Position numbers and translations under genes: made by a program
In this document: in pieces, positions 8,857 through 18,737 of the stretch
Layout of the letters: the number at the start of each line of letters is the position of its first letter
Numbering within the stretch: the stretch's first letter is position 1
The notes under the pieces: generated by a model
Database searches by the model: none
What the model was told of the DNA's origin: nothing
Seen by the model: only the letters and a program-made list of their open reading frames with translations
Origin: Eubacteriaceae bacterium
GTDB lineage: Bacteria; Bacillota; Clostridia; Peptostreptococcales; Anaerovoracaceae
Assembly (NCBI GenBank): GCA_902362805.1
Contig: CABIXY010000010.1
Location: 1 to 64,000, forward strand
Direction of reading: 5' to 3'
Length of the DNA stretch: 64,000 bases

Positions 8857-10082
8857 CGTCTTCCTCCTGTTTTAAAATCCTTTTCGGTTAGTCCTTCCTG
8901 CGCCAGCATGGTCTTCAGCACGGAAACATCTGAAGATACGTCCCACGCTGTATCCTGGAACATATCGTCCAGCAAAACCTCAAAAGCCCCGTTCAGGGTA
9001 TCCAAGGTCTCCTCAATTTCTCGCTTTGAGGAGATGATGTTTTCACCCTGCACAGGCTGTGCGTCTAAATCCTTGTACGCCTCCAGCAGCTTTACGGCTG
9101 TCGGAAGATAGTATTCCATCAATCTCCGGATATCACTCACAGTATCTGGCTCTTCTTCCACGCGGGCAAAAATTCTTCTCGTCAAAGTCTCCATGCGGAA
9201 GATCTTTGCTGACACATCTTCACCCGGTATAGCGTCGTTGCAAGCGCGTATCTTTGTGATAAATTCATTTCCTTTTTCGATAATAGAAAGCACCTGTGGG
9301 TCCATAGATTGTTTTCTGCCTCGCTCCGCTTCTGCTGCCGCCGCAGCCCTTTCGGATTCCGCCTTCAACTGTTCCTCCCGCTGTCTCATCAACCGGCAGT
9401 ATTCCCTATATGCTGCGTCGGTCGTCATAAGGCAGGTGTTTTTGTCATCCAGATGGCCCTGCAGAAACCACATGTTCTTCAGCATCCAGTGCAAATCTTT
9501 CACCACATACTTGTCCGGCTTCATAATGCGTTTAGCCAGGTCTTTTACATTGCAGTACTGCTCGCCTTTGATCGTATTCAAGTATAGTTGAAACCTCTTG
9601 ATTCTCCCCAGACGGCGCGTACCGATTACAGCCATAGCTGCAAATGGCACAATCAGCGCCCCCAATGTGCTGAGCGCTACATGAAGCAGACTGCCGCCGA
9701 CCATGGATGAAGATACAGCAGCTGCCAGAAATGCCAGCGCTGTAATCGCGCCCATGCTATATCCGACCGCCGTCAAAGCGATGGCAAATGCTTTCTTCCC
9801 CGCAATTCCCGTATATAGCGCTGTATTTGCCGGAGTTACAGTCTTGCTCCTATCATAATTTGTTTCCTGTTTTCTATGTTCATAGGTCTTGCGCTTGGAT
9901 GACGCACCTGTTCCCAGGTCGATATCCGGCGGCGTCGTGCTCTCCATAGCCCCGCCGAAAGCGCTGTTAATGGTGTTGCGTATGGTCTGGTTGAGGCTGC
10001 CGAAATCTTTCGTATCTACAGCGTCCTGGACACTTCGCTTGATATTCTCTCCTAAATTCTCTAAATCCCAATTGTATCTCAT
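8853..10082 (-). CDS. XpaC-like 5-bromo-4-chloroindolyl phosphate hydrolysis family protein
   Basis: 409 aa when started at the ATG at 10082 (MRYNWDLENLGENIKRSV), which has an excellent AGGAGAAGG site; a longer upstream frame exists but has none. N-terminal amphipathic region, two hydrophobic segments (GKKAFAIALTAVGYSMGAIT and SLLHVALSTLGALIVPFAAM), then a helical cytoplasmic domain. The XpaC family is named for a Bacillus phenotype; true phosphatase activity is doubtful. Probably a membrane partner of TelA, with which it overlaps. Confidence 0.8.
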   Translation of the reverse strand: MRYNWDLENLGENIKRSVQDAVDTKDFGSLNQTIRNTINSAFGGAMESTTPPDIDLGTGASSKRKTYEHRKQETNYDRSKTVTPANTALYTGIAGKKAFAIALTAVGYSMGAITALAFLAAAVSSSMVGGSLLHVALSTLGALIVPFAAMAVIGTRRLGRIKRFQLYLNTIKGEQYCNVKDLAKRIMKPDKYVVKDLHWMLKNMWFLQGHLDDKNTCLMTTDAAYREYCRLMRQREEQLKAESERAAAAAEAERGRKQSMDPQVLSIIEKGNEFITKIRACNDAIPGEDVSAKIFRMETLTRRIFARVEEEPDTVSDIRRLMEYYLPTAVKLLEAYKDLDAQPVQGENIISSKREIEETLDTLNGAFEVLLDDMFQDTAWDVSSDVSVLKTMLAQEGLTEKDFKTGGRR

Positions 10083-10245
10083 ATTTATTCCTTCTCCTAA
10101 TAGAGTTGTGTAACGACTGACATTCCTTTGTTCATTATAATCTATCGAAAAGGTCACTTCAAGGTATTTCGCAAAATTTAGCGCGGTCATCGCAAGATGA
10201 CAGATCCGCCTCCCGTTACCTCCTGCATATGGAAGTAAATAATCG

Positions 10246-10286
10246 AAAAATCATCAGCAGCCTCTTGCGGCCGCCAATGATTTTTT
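10246..10286 (-). terminator. Bidirectional terminator in the xpaC/HD gap
   Basis: AAAAATCAT / ATGATTTTTT arms around a GC-rich loop. It lies in the 10083-10444 gap, downstream of the HD gene on the minus strand. I see no gene in the rest of that gap. Confidence 0.6.
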
Positions 10287-10444
10287 ATCCATTTATTTTG
10301 TATTTTATGTATAGCTTCTCTGGCGGCAGTTGCCCATCAGCCAGGTTTTGCTTTAAAATCAGAATTTGCAATGATAGGTCTTTGTTTCTTTTAAGTCGTG
10401 CCTGTGATACAGCATGTTACAGCCGAGCACTTTACCAAAGAGAC

Positions 10445-11110
10445 TCAGCAAATCTTATTGCCGTTAGCTGTCATTTTGAACTTCAATCCCAACAGTTCCG
10501 CAGCACGTTTGCACATCAGCATCCGCTGGAGAAAAATCTCAAAATAGTCAATCATGGAGCAGATCGACTCATCTAGCTCAATTTCCAGAGTGATGACCTT
10601 CTTTTCCACATTGATCTGCAGATCAGAAGCAAGCGCCGCATAGTTCACCCTGTCGTGTTTGTCAAAGTTTGCCTTCACCCTGTTGCGGACTCTGTTTCTG
10701 CGCACATCAGTTTTGTCAGCAAGAATCAACGCTGCCGATACCGGATCCACAGCTGTGCCGGTGCTTTCGTCGTGGTTTCCGATGGCACTGATGATGACCG
10801 CAATATCCTTTGGCGGAACCTGCCACTCTCTCAGCATCTGGAAAGCCATCAAAGCCCCTGTGTGGGCGTGATCTGACCGATTAATACTGTTACCCATATC
10901 GTGCAGATAACCTGCTATCTTTGCCAATTCAACTAGATGTTGGTCATGGCCCAGTTTCTTGAGAATCATTCCGGCAATTTCCGCCACCTTGGCCGCATGC
11001 TTTTTCGAATGCTCCGTATATCCCAACACGCCAAGCACTTCATTTCCCTGTTCAATATAAGCGTTTACTTCATCCAAACACTTCACTTCTTTGTACGTAA
11101 TTTCTTTCAT
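10445..11110 (-). CDS. HD-domain phosphohydrolase
   Basis: 221 aa with a single HD domain. Metal ligands are visible as H in TEHSKKHA, the HD doublet in GYLHDMGN, His in HAHTGAL and the HD in IGNHDE. The C-terminal 60 residues form a helical tail. HD proteins of this size hydrolyse nucleotide or cyclic nucleotide phosphates, but the substrate is unknown. It has an AGGTAG-type ribosome site and stands alone between terminators. Confidence 0.8.
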   Translation of the reverse strand: MKEITYKEVKCLDEVNAYIEQGNEVLGVLGYTEHSKKHAAKVAEIAGMILKKLGHDQHLVELAKIAGYLHDMGNSINRSDHAHTGALMAFQMLREWQVPPKDIAVIISAIGNHDESTGTAVDPVSAALILADKTDVRRNRVRNRVKANFDKHDRVNYAALASDLQINVEKKVITLEIELDESICSMIDYFEIFLQRMLMCKRAAELLGLKFKMTANGNKIC

Positions 11111-11223
11111 TCTACCTCCAGTCTTTTACTTTCCTTTCTATTATATTAGCAAAAAGTCTCCGCTCTCATCTATCATGGAATTGCTAAATCTTTGTAAGAA
11201 TTAGGTAAAGACTGTCAAATTAA

Positions 11224-11276
11224 TAAAAGACTGGTACACCAACCGATAAATCAATGGTCAGTGCACTAGTCTTTTT
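11224..11276 (-). terminator. Terminator downstream of the ABC-F gene
   Basis: Inverted repeat AAAAGACT / AGTCTTTTT with further pairing inside, placed 11 bp past the ABC-F stop codon. Confidence 0.6.
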
Positions 11277-11286
11277 ACTTTCATTC

Positions 11287-12873
11287 TTAATTCTCTTCTA
11301 TATATTCATCATATGTTCCCAGTCTGTCCACCATGGTTCCGTCCGTCTTGAACTCGATGATCCTATTGGCGATGGTCTGGATGAACTCGTGGTCGTGAGA
11401 CGCAAAGAGCACGTTCCCCTTAAAGTTCGCAAGTCCTTCGTTGACTGCTGTGATGGACTCCAGATCCAGATGGTTGGTCGGCTGATCCAGCACAAGCACG
11501 TTGGAGCCGTAGAGCATCATGCGGGACAGCATACAGCGGACCTTTTCCCCTCCTGACAGCACCTGCACTTCCTTGTACACGTCGTCGCCGGAAAAGAGCA
11601 TCCTGCCCAGGAAACTTCTCATAAAGGACTCCGTGGTCTCTGAAGTATACTGGCTGAGCCAGTCCACCAGATTCAAGGTGCAGCCGTTGAAATACTCCGA
11701 GTTGTCCATCGGGAAGTAAGAGGAAGTGATGGTCACGCCCCACTTGTAACTGCCCTCGTCGGCTTCCATCTCACCCATGATGATTTTAAACAGGGTGGTA
11801 TTTGCAATTTCATTTTCGCCGACAAAAGCGATCTTGTCACCTTTGTTCACACGGAAAGAAACGTTGTCCAGCACTTTGACGCCGTCGATGGTCTTTGAAA
11901 TTCCCTCGACAATCAAAATATCCTTACCAGCTTCGCGATCCATAGTAAAGCCGACAAAAGGATAACGCCTGGAAGAGGACGGCATCTCCTCTACCGTCAG
12001 CTTATCCAGCAGCTTACGACGGCTGGTAGCCTGCTTCGACTTGGATTTATTGGCAGAGAACCGCTGGATAAAAGCCTGCAGTTCCTTAATTTTATCTTCA
12101 TTCTTTTTATTCTGATCTTTAACCATCTTTTGAATCATCTGGCTGGACTCATACCAGAACTCGTAGTTGCCGACGTACATTTTGATCTTGCCGTAGTCCA
12201 CGTCCACGATGTTGGTGCAGACCGTATTGAGGAAATGTCTGTCGTGGGAAACCACGATGACCGTGCCTTCGTACTCCATCAAAAAATCTTCCAGCCAATT
12301 GACGGCTTTGATGTCCAAATGGTTGGTCGGCTCGTCCAGAAGGATGATGCCCGGATTGCCGAAGAGGGCCTGTGCCAGCAGCACTTTGACCTTCTCTTTA
12401 CCGCTCAGACTGCCCATCTGATTATAGAGGATGTCCCCTGAAAGCCCCAGCCCCTGAATCAGGCGGCTGACATCGGATTCCGCCTCCCAGCCGTCCATTT
12501 CGGCGAATTCCGCTTCCAGTTCCGCCGCTTTGATGCCATCCTCGTCGCTGAAATCTTCTTTCATATAGATGGCGTCCTTCTCCTTCATCACGTCGTAAAG
12601 ACGCTGGTTGCCCATGATGACGGTATCGAGAACAGTATATTCGTCATATTCAAAATGGTCCTGCTTGAGGACGGACATTCTGATACCCGGCTTGATGGAC
12701 ACGTTCCCGGTGGTCGGCTCCAGTTCCCCTGAGAGAATGCGCAGAAAGGTGGACTTACCTGCTCCGTTGGCGCCGATAATGCCGTAGCAGTTGCCCGGCG
12801 TAAACTTCAAATCTACATCTTTAAAAAGTGTCTGCCCGCTGAAATTCAGGCTCACGTTCACTACATCTATCAC
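11287..12873 (-). CDS. ABC-F family ATPase (YkpA/YbiT type)
   Basis: 528 aa, two ABC domains and no membrane segments. Domain 1 is canonical: Walker A GANGAGKST (34-42), LSGKE signature (156-160), Walker B with Glu181 in LLDEPTNHLD. The linker is coiled-coil (about 240-300). Domain 2 is degenerate: VGENEIANTTLF (351-362) lacks the P-loop Lys, and Gln464 replaces the catalytic Glu in VLVLDQPTNHLD. A degenerate second P-loop is known in Bacillus YkpA. ABC-F proteins act on the ribosome in translation; YkpA's exact role is unclear. Upstream, the shikimate kinase gene is 15 bp away in the same direction. Confidence 0.9.
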   Translation of the reverse strand: MIDVVNVSLNFSGQTLFKDVDLKFTPGNCYGIIGANGAGKSTFLRILSGELEPTTGNVSIKPGIRMSVLKQDHFEYDEYTVLDTVIMGNQRLYDVMKEKDAIYMKEDFSDEDGIKAAELEAEFAEMDGWEAESDVSRLIQGLGLSGDILYNQMGSLSGKEKVKVLLAQALFGNPGIILLDEPTNHLDIKAVNWLEDFLMEYEGTVIVVSHDRHFLNTVCTNIVDVDYGKIKMYVGNYEFWYESSQMIQKMVKDQNKKNEDKIKELQAFIQRFSANKSKSKQATSRRKLLDKLTVEEMPSSSRRYPFVGFTMDREAGKDILIVEGISKTIDGVKVLDNVSFRVNKGDKIAFVGENEIANTTLFKIIMGEMEADEGSYKWGVTITSSYFPMDNSEYFNGCTLNLVDWLSQYTSETTESFMRSFLGRMLFSGDDVYKEVQVLSGGEKVRCMLSRMMLYGSNVLVLDQPTNHLDLESITAVNEGLANFKGNVLFASHDHEFIQTIANRIIEFKTDGTMVDRLGTYDEYIEEN

Positions 12874-12888
12874 TAATTTCTTACTCCT

Positions 12889-13380
12889 TTATATTAATTC
12901 AACAATTTTCTCTACAACTTCTTCCACACTGAGGCCGTCTGCCTCTACCACCATATCCGCGTGCTTTTGATAAAGCGGAATCCGCTGCTCATAAAGGTCT
13001 GCGATGGTCTGGCCTTTTTCCAGGGTTACACCTCTGGATTTGATGTTATTCAGCCTCTCTAAGATTGTATCCAGGGTGACCTTGATGTAAACCACGACGC
13101 CCTTTTCCTTGAACTTGTCCATGGCCCGATCAAAATAGATGGCGCTGCCTCCTGTAGCCACCACGTAATTCTCTCCGTCAAAATCCAGAAGAACTCGTTC
13201 CTCCACATGATGGAAATAATCATTGCCTTCTTGATCGATGATCTCCTGCAGCGTTCTGCTCTCCGCCTGCTGGATGAGGATGTCCGTATCCACAAATCCT
13301 TTGTTCATAGTCTTTGCCAGCACCACTCCTACGGTGCTTTTGCCGCAGGCCGGCATTCCAACTAAAATGACATTTTTCAT
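12889..13380 (-). CDS. aroK: Shikimate kinase
   Basis: 163 aa, normal length. P-loop GMPACGKSTVG at the N-terminus, substrate-binding VDTDILIQ with Asp, and the VATGGSAIY glycine pair. It phosphorylates shikimate at the 3-hydroxyl, the fifth step of chorismate synthesis, in the cytoplasm. It is not clustered with other aro genes here and is followed 15 bp later by the ABC-F gene. Confidence 0.88.
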   Translation of the reverse strand: MKNVILVGMPACGKSTVGVVLAKTMNKGFVDTDILIQQAESRTLQEIIDQEGNDYFHHVEERVLLDFDGENYVVATGGSAIYFDRAMDKFKEKGVVVYIKVTLDTILERLNNIKSRGVTLEKGQTIADLYEQRIPLYQKHADMVVEADGLSVEEVVEKIVELI

Positions 13381-13455
13381 CTATTCGTACCTCTTACTTT
13401 TTTAGTCACATCCTCTATTCTAACATATCCGCGCCGCGATAGCAAAATATAATCT

Positions 13456-14055
13456 TCATTTTTCATCGTTGCACGCATAATAATACAGCGATGCGACTGA
13501 AGCGAAGGGTGAGTATTTCTTCCGCAGCCGCTCAAATCTCTGCTTACTCAGCGTCTTATAGCCGTGGGCTTTTTTGATGCCATTCTGCAGTGCCACATCG
13601 TCAAAGCTGAAAATATTCAGCCGGCCCAGGGTGAATTCGGCAATCATCTCAGCCGTCCAGCGCCCCACGCCTTTGATCTGCATCAGATATTTGACCACTT
13701 CGTCATCATCCATATCCACTAACAAAATAAAATCGTACTTTCCGTCCTCCACGTCCTGCGCCAACCCTCTGATGTATTCCGCCTTTCGTTGGGACATGCC
13801 GCAGCTTTTGATTTCTTCAACGCTTTTCTGCAAAATCAGCTCCGGTGTGTAATCGCCCACCAGCTGCCGCAGCCTGCCGTCGATAACGTCAGCCACTTTG
13901 TTAGAGAGCATCTGCCCTACGATACTGCTGATTAAAGACGCAAATACATCCTTTCTTTCACCGCCGCCCAAATGACCAAAGTGTGCAACCAGCTCTTTCA
14001 TGACTGGATCTTTTGCAGAGATATAATCCATTTCCGGTTTTGCATATTCTATCAT
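13456..14055 (-). CDS. DNA-3-methyladenine glycosylase II (AlkA-like, HhH-GPD)
   Basis: 199 aa from ATG 14055, preferred over an upstream TTG because AAGGTG precedes it. The helix-hairpin-helix is LMQIKGVGRWTAEMIAEF, followed by the catalytic aspartate region FSFDDVALQNGI. It removes alkylated bases in base-excision repair. It lacks the N-terminal beta domain of E. coli AlkA, like many Firmicutes short forms. It lies just downstream of pgeF in the same direction and is probably co-transcribed. Confidence 0.85.
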   Translation of the reverse strand: MIEYAKPEMDYISAKDPVMKELVAHFGHLGGGERKDVFASLISSIVGQMLSNKVADVIDGRLRQLVGDYTPELILQKSVEEIKSCGMSQRKAEYIRGLAQDVEDGKYDFILLVDMDDDEVVKYLMQIKGVGRWTAEMIAEFTLGRLNIFSFDDVALQNGIKKAHGYKTLSKQRFERLRKKYSPFASVASLYYYACNDEK

Positions 14056-14098
14056 CTTTCGCACCTTTCCCTCGAATAGAAACAACCTCTGTTGGCGT

Positions 14099-14926
14099 CT
14101 ACACCAGCATCATTGCAGCGACCATGAGTCCCCGCCTGCCCTGATGCCCGCGATGGGAGAAAAACATCTCCTTATTGCATTTGGTGCAAAGTTCCATATC
14201 CGACAGATTTCCTTCCGCAAGACCTGCAGCCAGCAAATCATGGTGTATTATCCCCTTCAGGTCAATATGGAACTTGCAGCCGCGACGGTCAGCAAATTGC
14301 CGATAGGCCTCATCTGCGTCAAAGAAAGCCTGCGCCACATCCTCATCCACTTCAAAGCAGTCCTGGCAAAGGGACGGTCCGATACCAGTTATGATATCAG
14401 ATAGCTGGCACCCATATTCGGTCTTCATCTTTGAGACCATAGCCGTGCCGATGCCTGCCAAGGTTCCCCTCCAGCCCGAATGAGCCAGTCCGATAACTTG
14501 TCTAACCGGATCAAAGAAAAAGATGGCGTTGCAGTCCGCATGCCCCGTGATGATGGTCAAATTGCGTTCGTCAGTCACCAAGCCGTCGATATCCCTGTAA
14601 TCCCTTTCCCGGACTACGCCTTTGCCCAGGTCTGCCGCTGTCACCACTTTGATATTGGTGGTGTGGGTCTGCGCTGACGTCACCATTTGATCTGTGTCTG
14701 CACCCAGCACCTGTCCGAGAAGTTCAAAGTTCTGCAAGATGTTTTCGTCCGTATCCAGATGCCGTTCGCCGAAATTCCAAGTGGCACAAGGCCCCTGGCT
14801 CACACCCCCGTGACGTGTAGTGAACAAGTGACGCAGTTCCTCGTAATCGTCCAGCTGCGGAAAGGTCAGATATTGCCTCTCACCCTCCCTGTGCAGCCGG
14901 TAGCTTTCTGTCTTTTCTCTTATCAT
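14099..14926 (-). CDS. pgeF: Multicopper-polyphenol-oxidase family protein PgeF (YfiH/YlmD)
   Basis: 275 aa. Family zinc/active-site motifs: FTTRHGGVS, ITGHADCNAIFF (Cys), GLAHSGWRGT (His), and the C-terminal CTKCNKEMFFSHRG. The E. coli protein edits peptidoglycan precursors; homologues also show purine nucleoside phosphorylase-like activity. Cytoplasmic. First gene of a two-gene unit with the AlkA-like glycosylase. Confidence 0.87.
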   Translation of the reverse strand: MIREKTESYRLHREGERQYLTFPQLDDYEELRHLFTTRHGGVSQGPCATWNFGERHLDTDENILQNFELLGQVLGADTDQMVTSAQTHTTNIKVVTAADLGKGVVRERDYRDIDGLVTDERNLTIITGHADCNAIFFFDPVRQVIGLAHSGWRGTLAGIGTAMVSKMKTEYGCQLSDIITGIGPSLCQDCFEVDEDVAQAFFDADEAYRQFADRRGCKFHIDLKGIIHHDLLAAGLAEGNLSDMELCTKCNKEMFFSHRGHQGRRGLMVAAMMLV

Positions 14927-15019
14927 CCCTAACCTCCCCTGATTGCTATGATGATCATATCATAGCACGATTTAGCTTGTGTGTGCAACCTAAAACAGCG
15001 GCACTAAAAAAGTGTCTAT

Positions 15020-15854
15020 TTGTGTAGTTTTCCCTGGTATAAATCTCTTGATTTATGCTTTGATTGCAGTAAGAGGCAAGAATATAGGAGTGCCATCAAA
15101 TATCTTGTCGCTGACGGTCGTTACGACTATTTCGAAACTGGTTCCCTCATCTCAATACGAGAGAACGTAAAAGACATCCTCATTCCATCAGAAGAAGACC
15201 ATATCAATATGCATCCCTTTGACTTTGGGGAATTTCTTTGGGCTGCAGGCAATGATCCCATGATGGACTTTATTAGAGATTGCTACAAAAGAAAGAAGGC
15301 GCTCGGTTTGATGAGTATAAAGATGCCATGTTTTGGCGGTCTGACGCAATGATTGTAAATAATTGTTATAACTCTACCGAGCCAAACACTGGTCTCAGCT
15401 TAAACCTGGATCGAACCCTTTTAAAATACTATCTGGGAGATACTGATCTGTTAATCAGCCCCACCTTTAATGAATCGGCACAGGCAGTTCTGAAATTTAC
15501 AAAAAGCTTCTGTTTGATAATTTAGAAGTTAACATAGGTATGATTGTTGAAAACATTGTGGCGCAAATGTTGGCAGCAAATGACCATAAGCTCTATTTTT
15601 ACTCCAACCCCTCCTGCGATGATGCTTCCTCCCACATGGAGGTTGACTTCCTTATCGCAAAGAGCAGAATCAGCAATCGGCACAATATCCCTCCCATAGA
15701 GATGAAGTCCGGCAAAAAATACGCCTTGACCTCGCTTAGAAAATTTAAGAACAAATATGCGCAGCAGCTTTATATTCTTTATGTCCTTTATACAGGTGAC
15801 CTAAAAGAAGACAGTATAATCTATCTTCCCCTATATATGACGCCGCTGCTTTGA
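15020..15854 (+). pseudogene. DUF4143-type ATPase, decayed
   Basis: Three overlapping or adjacent frames (15020-15352, 15280-15525, 15540-15854) together spell a DUF4143 ATPase: GSLISIRENVKDILIPSEED, then MHPFDFGEFLWAAGND, GLSLNLDRTLLKYYLGDTDLL, and the nuclease-like SSHMEVDFLIAK...PPIEMKSGKKY. The N-terminal Walker A part is missing, and at least two frameshifts or deletions separate the pieces (a deletion near 15300 removed most of the middle). It is only distantly similar to the intact ATPase at 6.3-7.6 kb. Inactive. Confidence 0.75.
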
Positions 15855-15911
15855 CTACCATCTCTTCCCAAAAATATTACGTGGAATTCGTGTGAATATC
15901 TCCTGCCAGCA

Positions 15912-15952
15912 CCCACAGGACTACTCCGTTCTTGCAGGCGCAGTCCTGTGGG
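15912..15952. repeat. Inverted repeat / hairpin
   Basis: Perfect 11-bp arms CCCACAGGACT / AGTCCTGTGGG with a 19-nt loop. There is no clear T tract. It lies between the convergent decayed ATPase and the AAA_13-like gene and could act as a terminator for either. Confidence 0.5.
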
Positions 15953-16023
15953 CTGTATATATAAATTACAATCAACGATACGCGCATCTAACCATCGATT
16001 TCTTTGAACGCTAAAGCCAATTA

Positions 16024-18273
16024 TTATGTAGTTGCAAACACTCTAACCTCTGCTAATTTTCTTTCAATTGCTTCTATTTCTTTCTGAAGCGCTGATTTCG
16101 TAATATCAATAGCTGGTTGAAAAATATTCATATTACCCTCAAAGTGATTAAATTCGTTAAGAAGTGTCTTTCTGCTTGTGAAGAATACTCGAAATTCTCT
16201 CATACGTTCGCAGTTTGGGTCTGTATTTGGGCACCTAAATGCGTGTAGAATTATTTGATTCAACATTGTCATGTCATCTGTTTGTATATTAAAAATATCG
16301 ACCAACTCTTTCTCGACTTTCATACGGAGATGATAATAGACAAGTGTTTGTTCAAGAGTATCTGCAAGTAGCGGAAAAAGCGTTTTATCTAGAATATCCA
16401 AATTATTGAAATCCATGTCAAGAATGTCGGCAACATTTACTATTTCTGTGCCTTCAAATACTTCCCCGAAAAGTGAATTATAAATTGGAATTACATCTAA
16501 ACTGCCTGTACTATACCCATGCATAATAGCCGATAATTGTCCAAAGCGATCATCTGGATCCAAACTTATGTGTGCATATCCACGCATAAATGGAATCATC
16601 GCCATAAGGAATTGTCTCCTATCACGAATCGCTTCGATCAGTTCATTATTTTTATTCTGGAAAAGCAAAATAAGATGATGAAGATTTATCAGCAACTTCT
16701 TTTCTCGCTCTGACACTGGAATAAATCCGTTTGTTCCATCATGCACATTGTTTAAAATATATAGATTAAAACAATTATTGAGTTGAACATCTAATAGGCG
16801 AATCAAATCTGTATTGTGAGTGAGAATAATCTGTTTCTTGTTCTCCAAGAACTTAATAATGCAAAAGGCAATCTTATTCTTATATACAGAATCAAAACTG
16901 GAAATTGGATCATCCATAACAACATAATTCTTACCAGAATGTCTAGCTAAAAGCAACTCGAATGCTAACGAAATGAAGTTTTGCTCACCTGTACTTAATT
17001 CCATCTCTTTTCGGTCCGTACCGAGCAGATCTTTATCACCTATCTTTAATTTATAATTCCTATCGTTATCCTCATCACGAATAATCGTGATATCTTTACC
17101 AATATTTTCGTTAATAACACTCTCAATAAACAAAAGTTCTTCTGAATCAAGCTGTGGTTGTGTTTCTACCAATTGAGCATGTTCATCAAAATCATTGAAG
17201 AAACTTGTACCGTCAAAGCAATGAAATAGAGCATCAATCATCTCATCGATTATATTTTCGACGTATGTTTTTAGGTCAAGCTGCAGTGCAATTAAATGTG
17301 TAGGATCTCCATCTACAATAAACGCACTGACAATCTCTTTGATTTCAAAAGGATCTGAGCTAATTAGAGAATTATCCCTAATAATATTGTCAAGAATGTC
17401 TTTTGTCTTTTCATCAAGGCTATCATAAATATACCTCCTGTTTTCTTCTTTTGTTTCTAGAAGTGAATCACCATCAAACGAACAATTATCGCAAACTACG
17501 CAACTGTCAAGCGAATGATATTTTTTCAATATACCAATTGCATCATCATGGCGTTCAATCAAGACTGTATTTTCATCAGTTATAATCTCATCCGGCTCAA
17601 GGGAAAGAATCTTCTCTATCACTTTAGGCTTTGATAAATCAGCAATTACAAACGATCTTTTTTCATTGTCCATTTCTGAACCGGATAGTCTATTTTCATC
17701 ACCTCGAATAAATGACAGAAACTCATCTCTATCAATATCTTTCCCACGCTGTTTGTTATTAACAACACTACGGACATATTGAAACGCCATCCGATGGACT
17801 GTATCTTGCCCAGACTGCATCTGAACAACAAGAAAATCCTTTACCTTTGACACCTTGAACTCTGTTTTGTATTTACTAACAAGGTTATCACACGCATTCT
17901 GAAATAATGAATTAATGCGGTCTCTCAATTCATATTCTCTACGAATCTGTGCACCGATTAGATAGTCAGTAGTCTTTCCATGAATTACATTCCTATTAAG
18001 CTGATCCTGTATTACATGAAAAGCCCCGGTCTCCGGTGTAATTGTATTTCCATTCTCGTCAGCAGCTATGAAAGAATTACTTTCTTCAGCTACCTCCATA
18101 CCAAGTAATTTGGCTATACTTGTTTTTCCCGTTCCATTTGGAGCATATACAACAGCGATTCCTCCAGATCCTTGCATATGCTTAAATTCAATCGTTCCAT
18201 TGCGCTCAGAAAGATGTGAGAACTCTTCTTCAAATATACTATTATTTTTGATTGACGAAAAGATGATTTTCAT
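16024..18273 (-). CDS. AAA_13/RloC-like ABC-class ATPase
   Basis: 749 aa. Walker A APNGTGKTS (44-52), ABC signature LSTGEQN (426-432), Walker B YVVMDDP with the DDPISSFD D-loop (450-460), and switch His in LTHN (484-487). This order and the DDPxSSxD form are typical of AAA_13/RloC-PrrC-like ATPases. A triple-cysteine CVVCDNC (Cys258, 261, 264) in the inserted arm recalls the RloC zinc hook, although the arm is short. The C-terminal 250 residues are helical and include RKTLLNEFNH, which may or may not be an anticodon-nuclease site. No partner gene is adjacent; the flanks are a pseudogene and a toxin-antitoxin pair. Likely phage-defence related; the function is inferred. Confidence 0.72.
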   Translation of the reverse strand: MKIIFSSIKNNSIFEEEFSHLSERNGTIEFKHMQGSGGIAVVYAPNGTGKTSIAKLLGMEVAEESNSFIAADENGNTITPETGAFHVIQDQLNRNVIHGKTTDYLIGAQIRREYELRDRINSLFQNACDNLVSKYKTEFKVSKVKDFLVVQMQSGQDTVHRMAFQYVRSVVNNKQRGKDIDRDEFLSFIRGDENRLSGSEMDNEKRSFVIADLSKPKVIEKILSLEPDEIITDENTVLIERHDDAIGILKKYHSLDSCVVCDNCSFDGDSLLETKEENRRYIYDSLDEKTKDILDNIIRDNSLISSDPFEIKEIVSAFIVDGDPTHLIALQLDLKTYVENIIDEMIDALFHCFDGTSFFNDFDEHAQLVETQPQLDSEELLFIESVINENIGKDITIIRDEDNDRNYKLKIGDKDLLGTDRKEMELSTGEQNFISLAFELLLARHSGKNYVVMDDPISSFDSVYKNKIAFCIIKFLENKKQIILTHNTDLIRLLDVQLNNCFNLYILNNVHDGTNGFIPVSEREKKLLINLHHLILLFQNKNNELIEAIRDRRQFLMAMIPFMRGYAHISLDPDDRFGQLSAIMHGYSTGSLDVIPIYNSLFGEVFEGTEIVNVADILDMDFNNLDILDKTLFPLLADTLEQTLVYYHLRMKVEKELVDIFNIQTDDMTMLNQIILHAFRCPNTDPNCERMREFRVFFTSRKTLLNEFNHFEGNMNIFQPAIDITKSALQKEIEAIERKLAEVRVFATT

Positions 18274-18334
18274 TGATATCCCCCTATTATTTTAGTCAAA
18301 TGTTTTTCATTGACAATTTTCTATTCCTTACTAC

Positions 18335-18364
18335 ATTATAAACCATTATTTTCGATTTGTCATA
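18335..18364 (-). promoter_or_regulatory. Promoter of the AAA_13-like ATPase
   Basis: On the minus strand a -35 ATGACA (plus 18359-18364) and -10 TATAAT (plus 18335-18340) are 18 bp apart, about 60 bp before the start codon. The rest of the gene-free 18365-18735 stretch is AT-rich and holds nothing I recognise. Confidence 0.5.
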
Positions 18365-18737
18365 TCCGTTGTCCATCAAAAGACATAAAACATTTTCCCT
18401 AACAGTTCTACGTCTTTTTTATCCGTATACCTTACTTGCCTTTAATTCACTCTTTTCTTTCTATACTTTAAAAATTTCTTATTATTGTAAACAGACTGCT
18501 TCTATTTAAAATCTCATCATATTTATTTACATAGGTAATATTATAGTAATCTGTGTGCTAATCAAAAAGATAAAAGCCTAAAATTAGGTAACAGATTTAT
18601 TTTATATCTCCGTTGCCATATTATAAGTAATGAAGGTCAAGTGTTTAAATATTTTAGTGATATTCTCTTGTTGCCCTAGTTACAGGCATCATTTGTAACA
18701 TATTTTCCCCACTCTGTCATGCTATATCGTGCCCACC

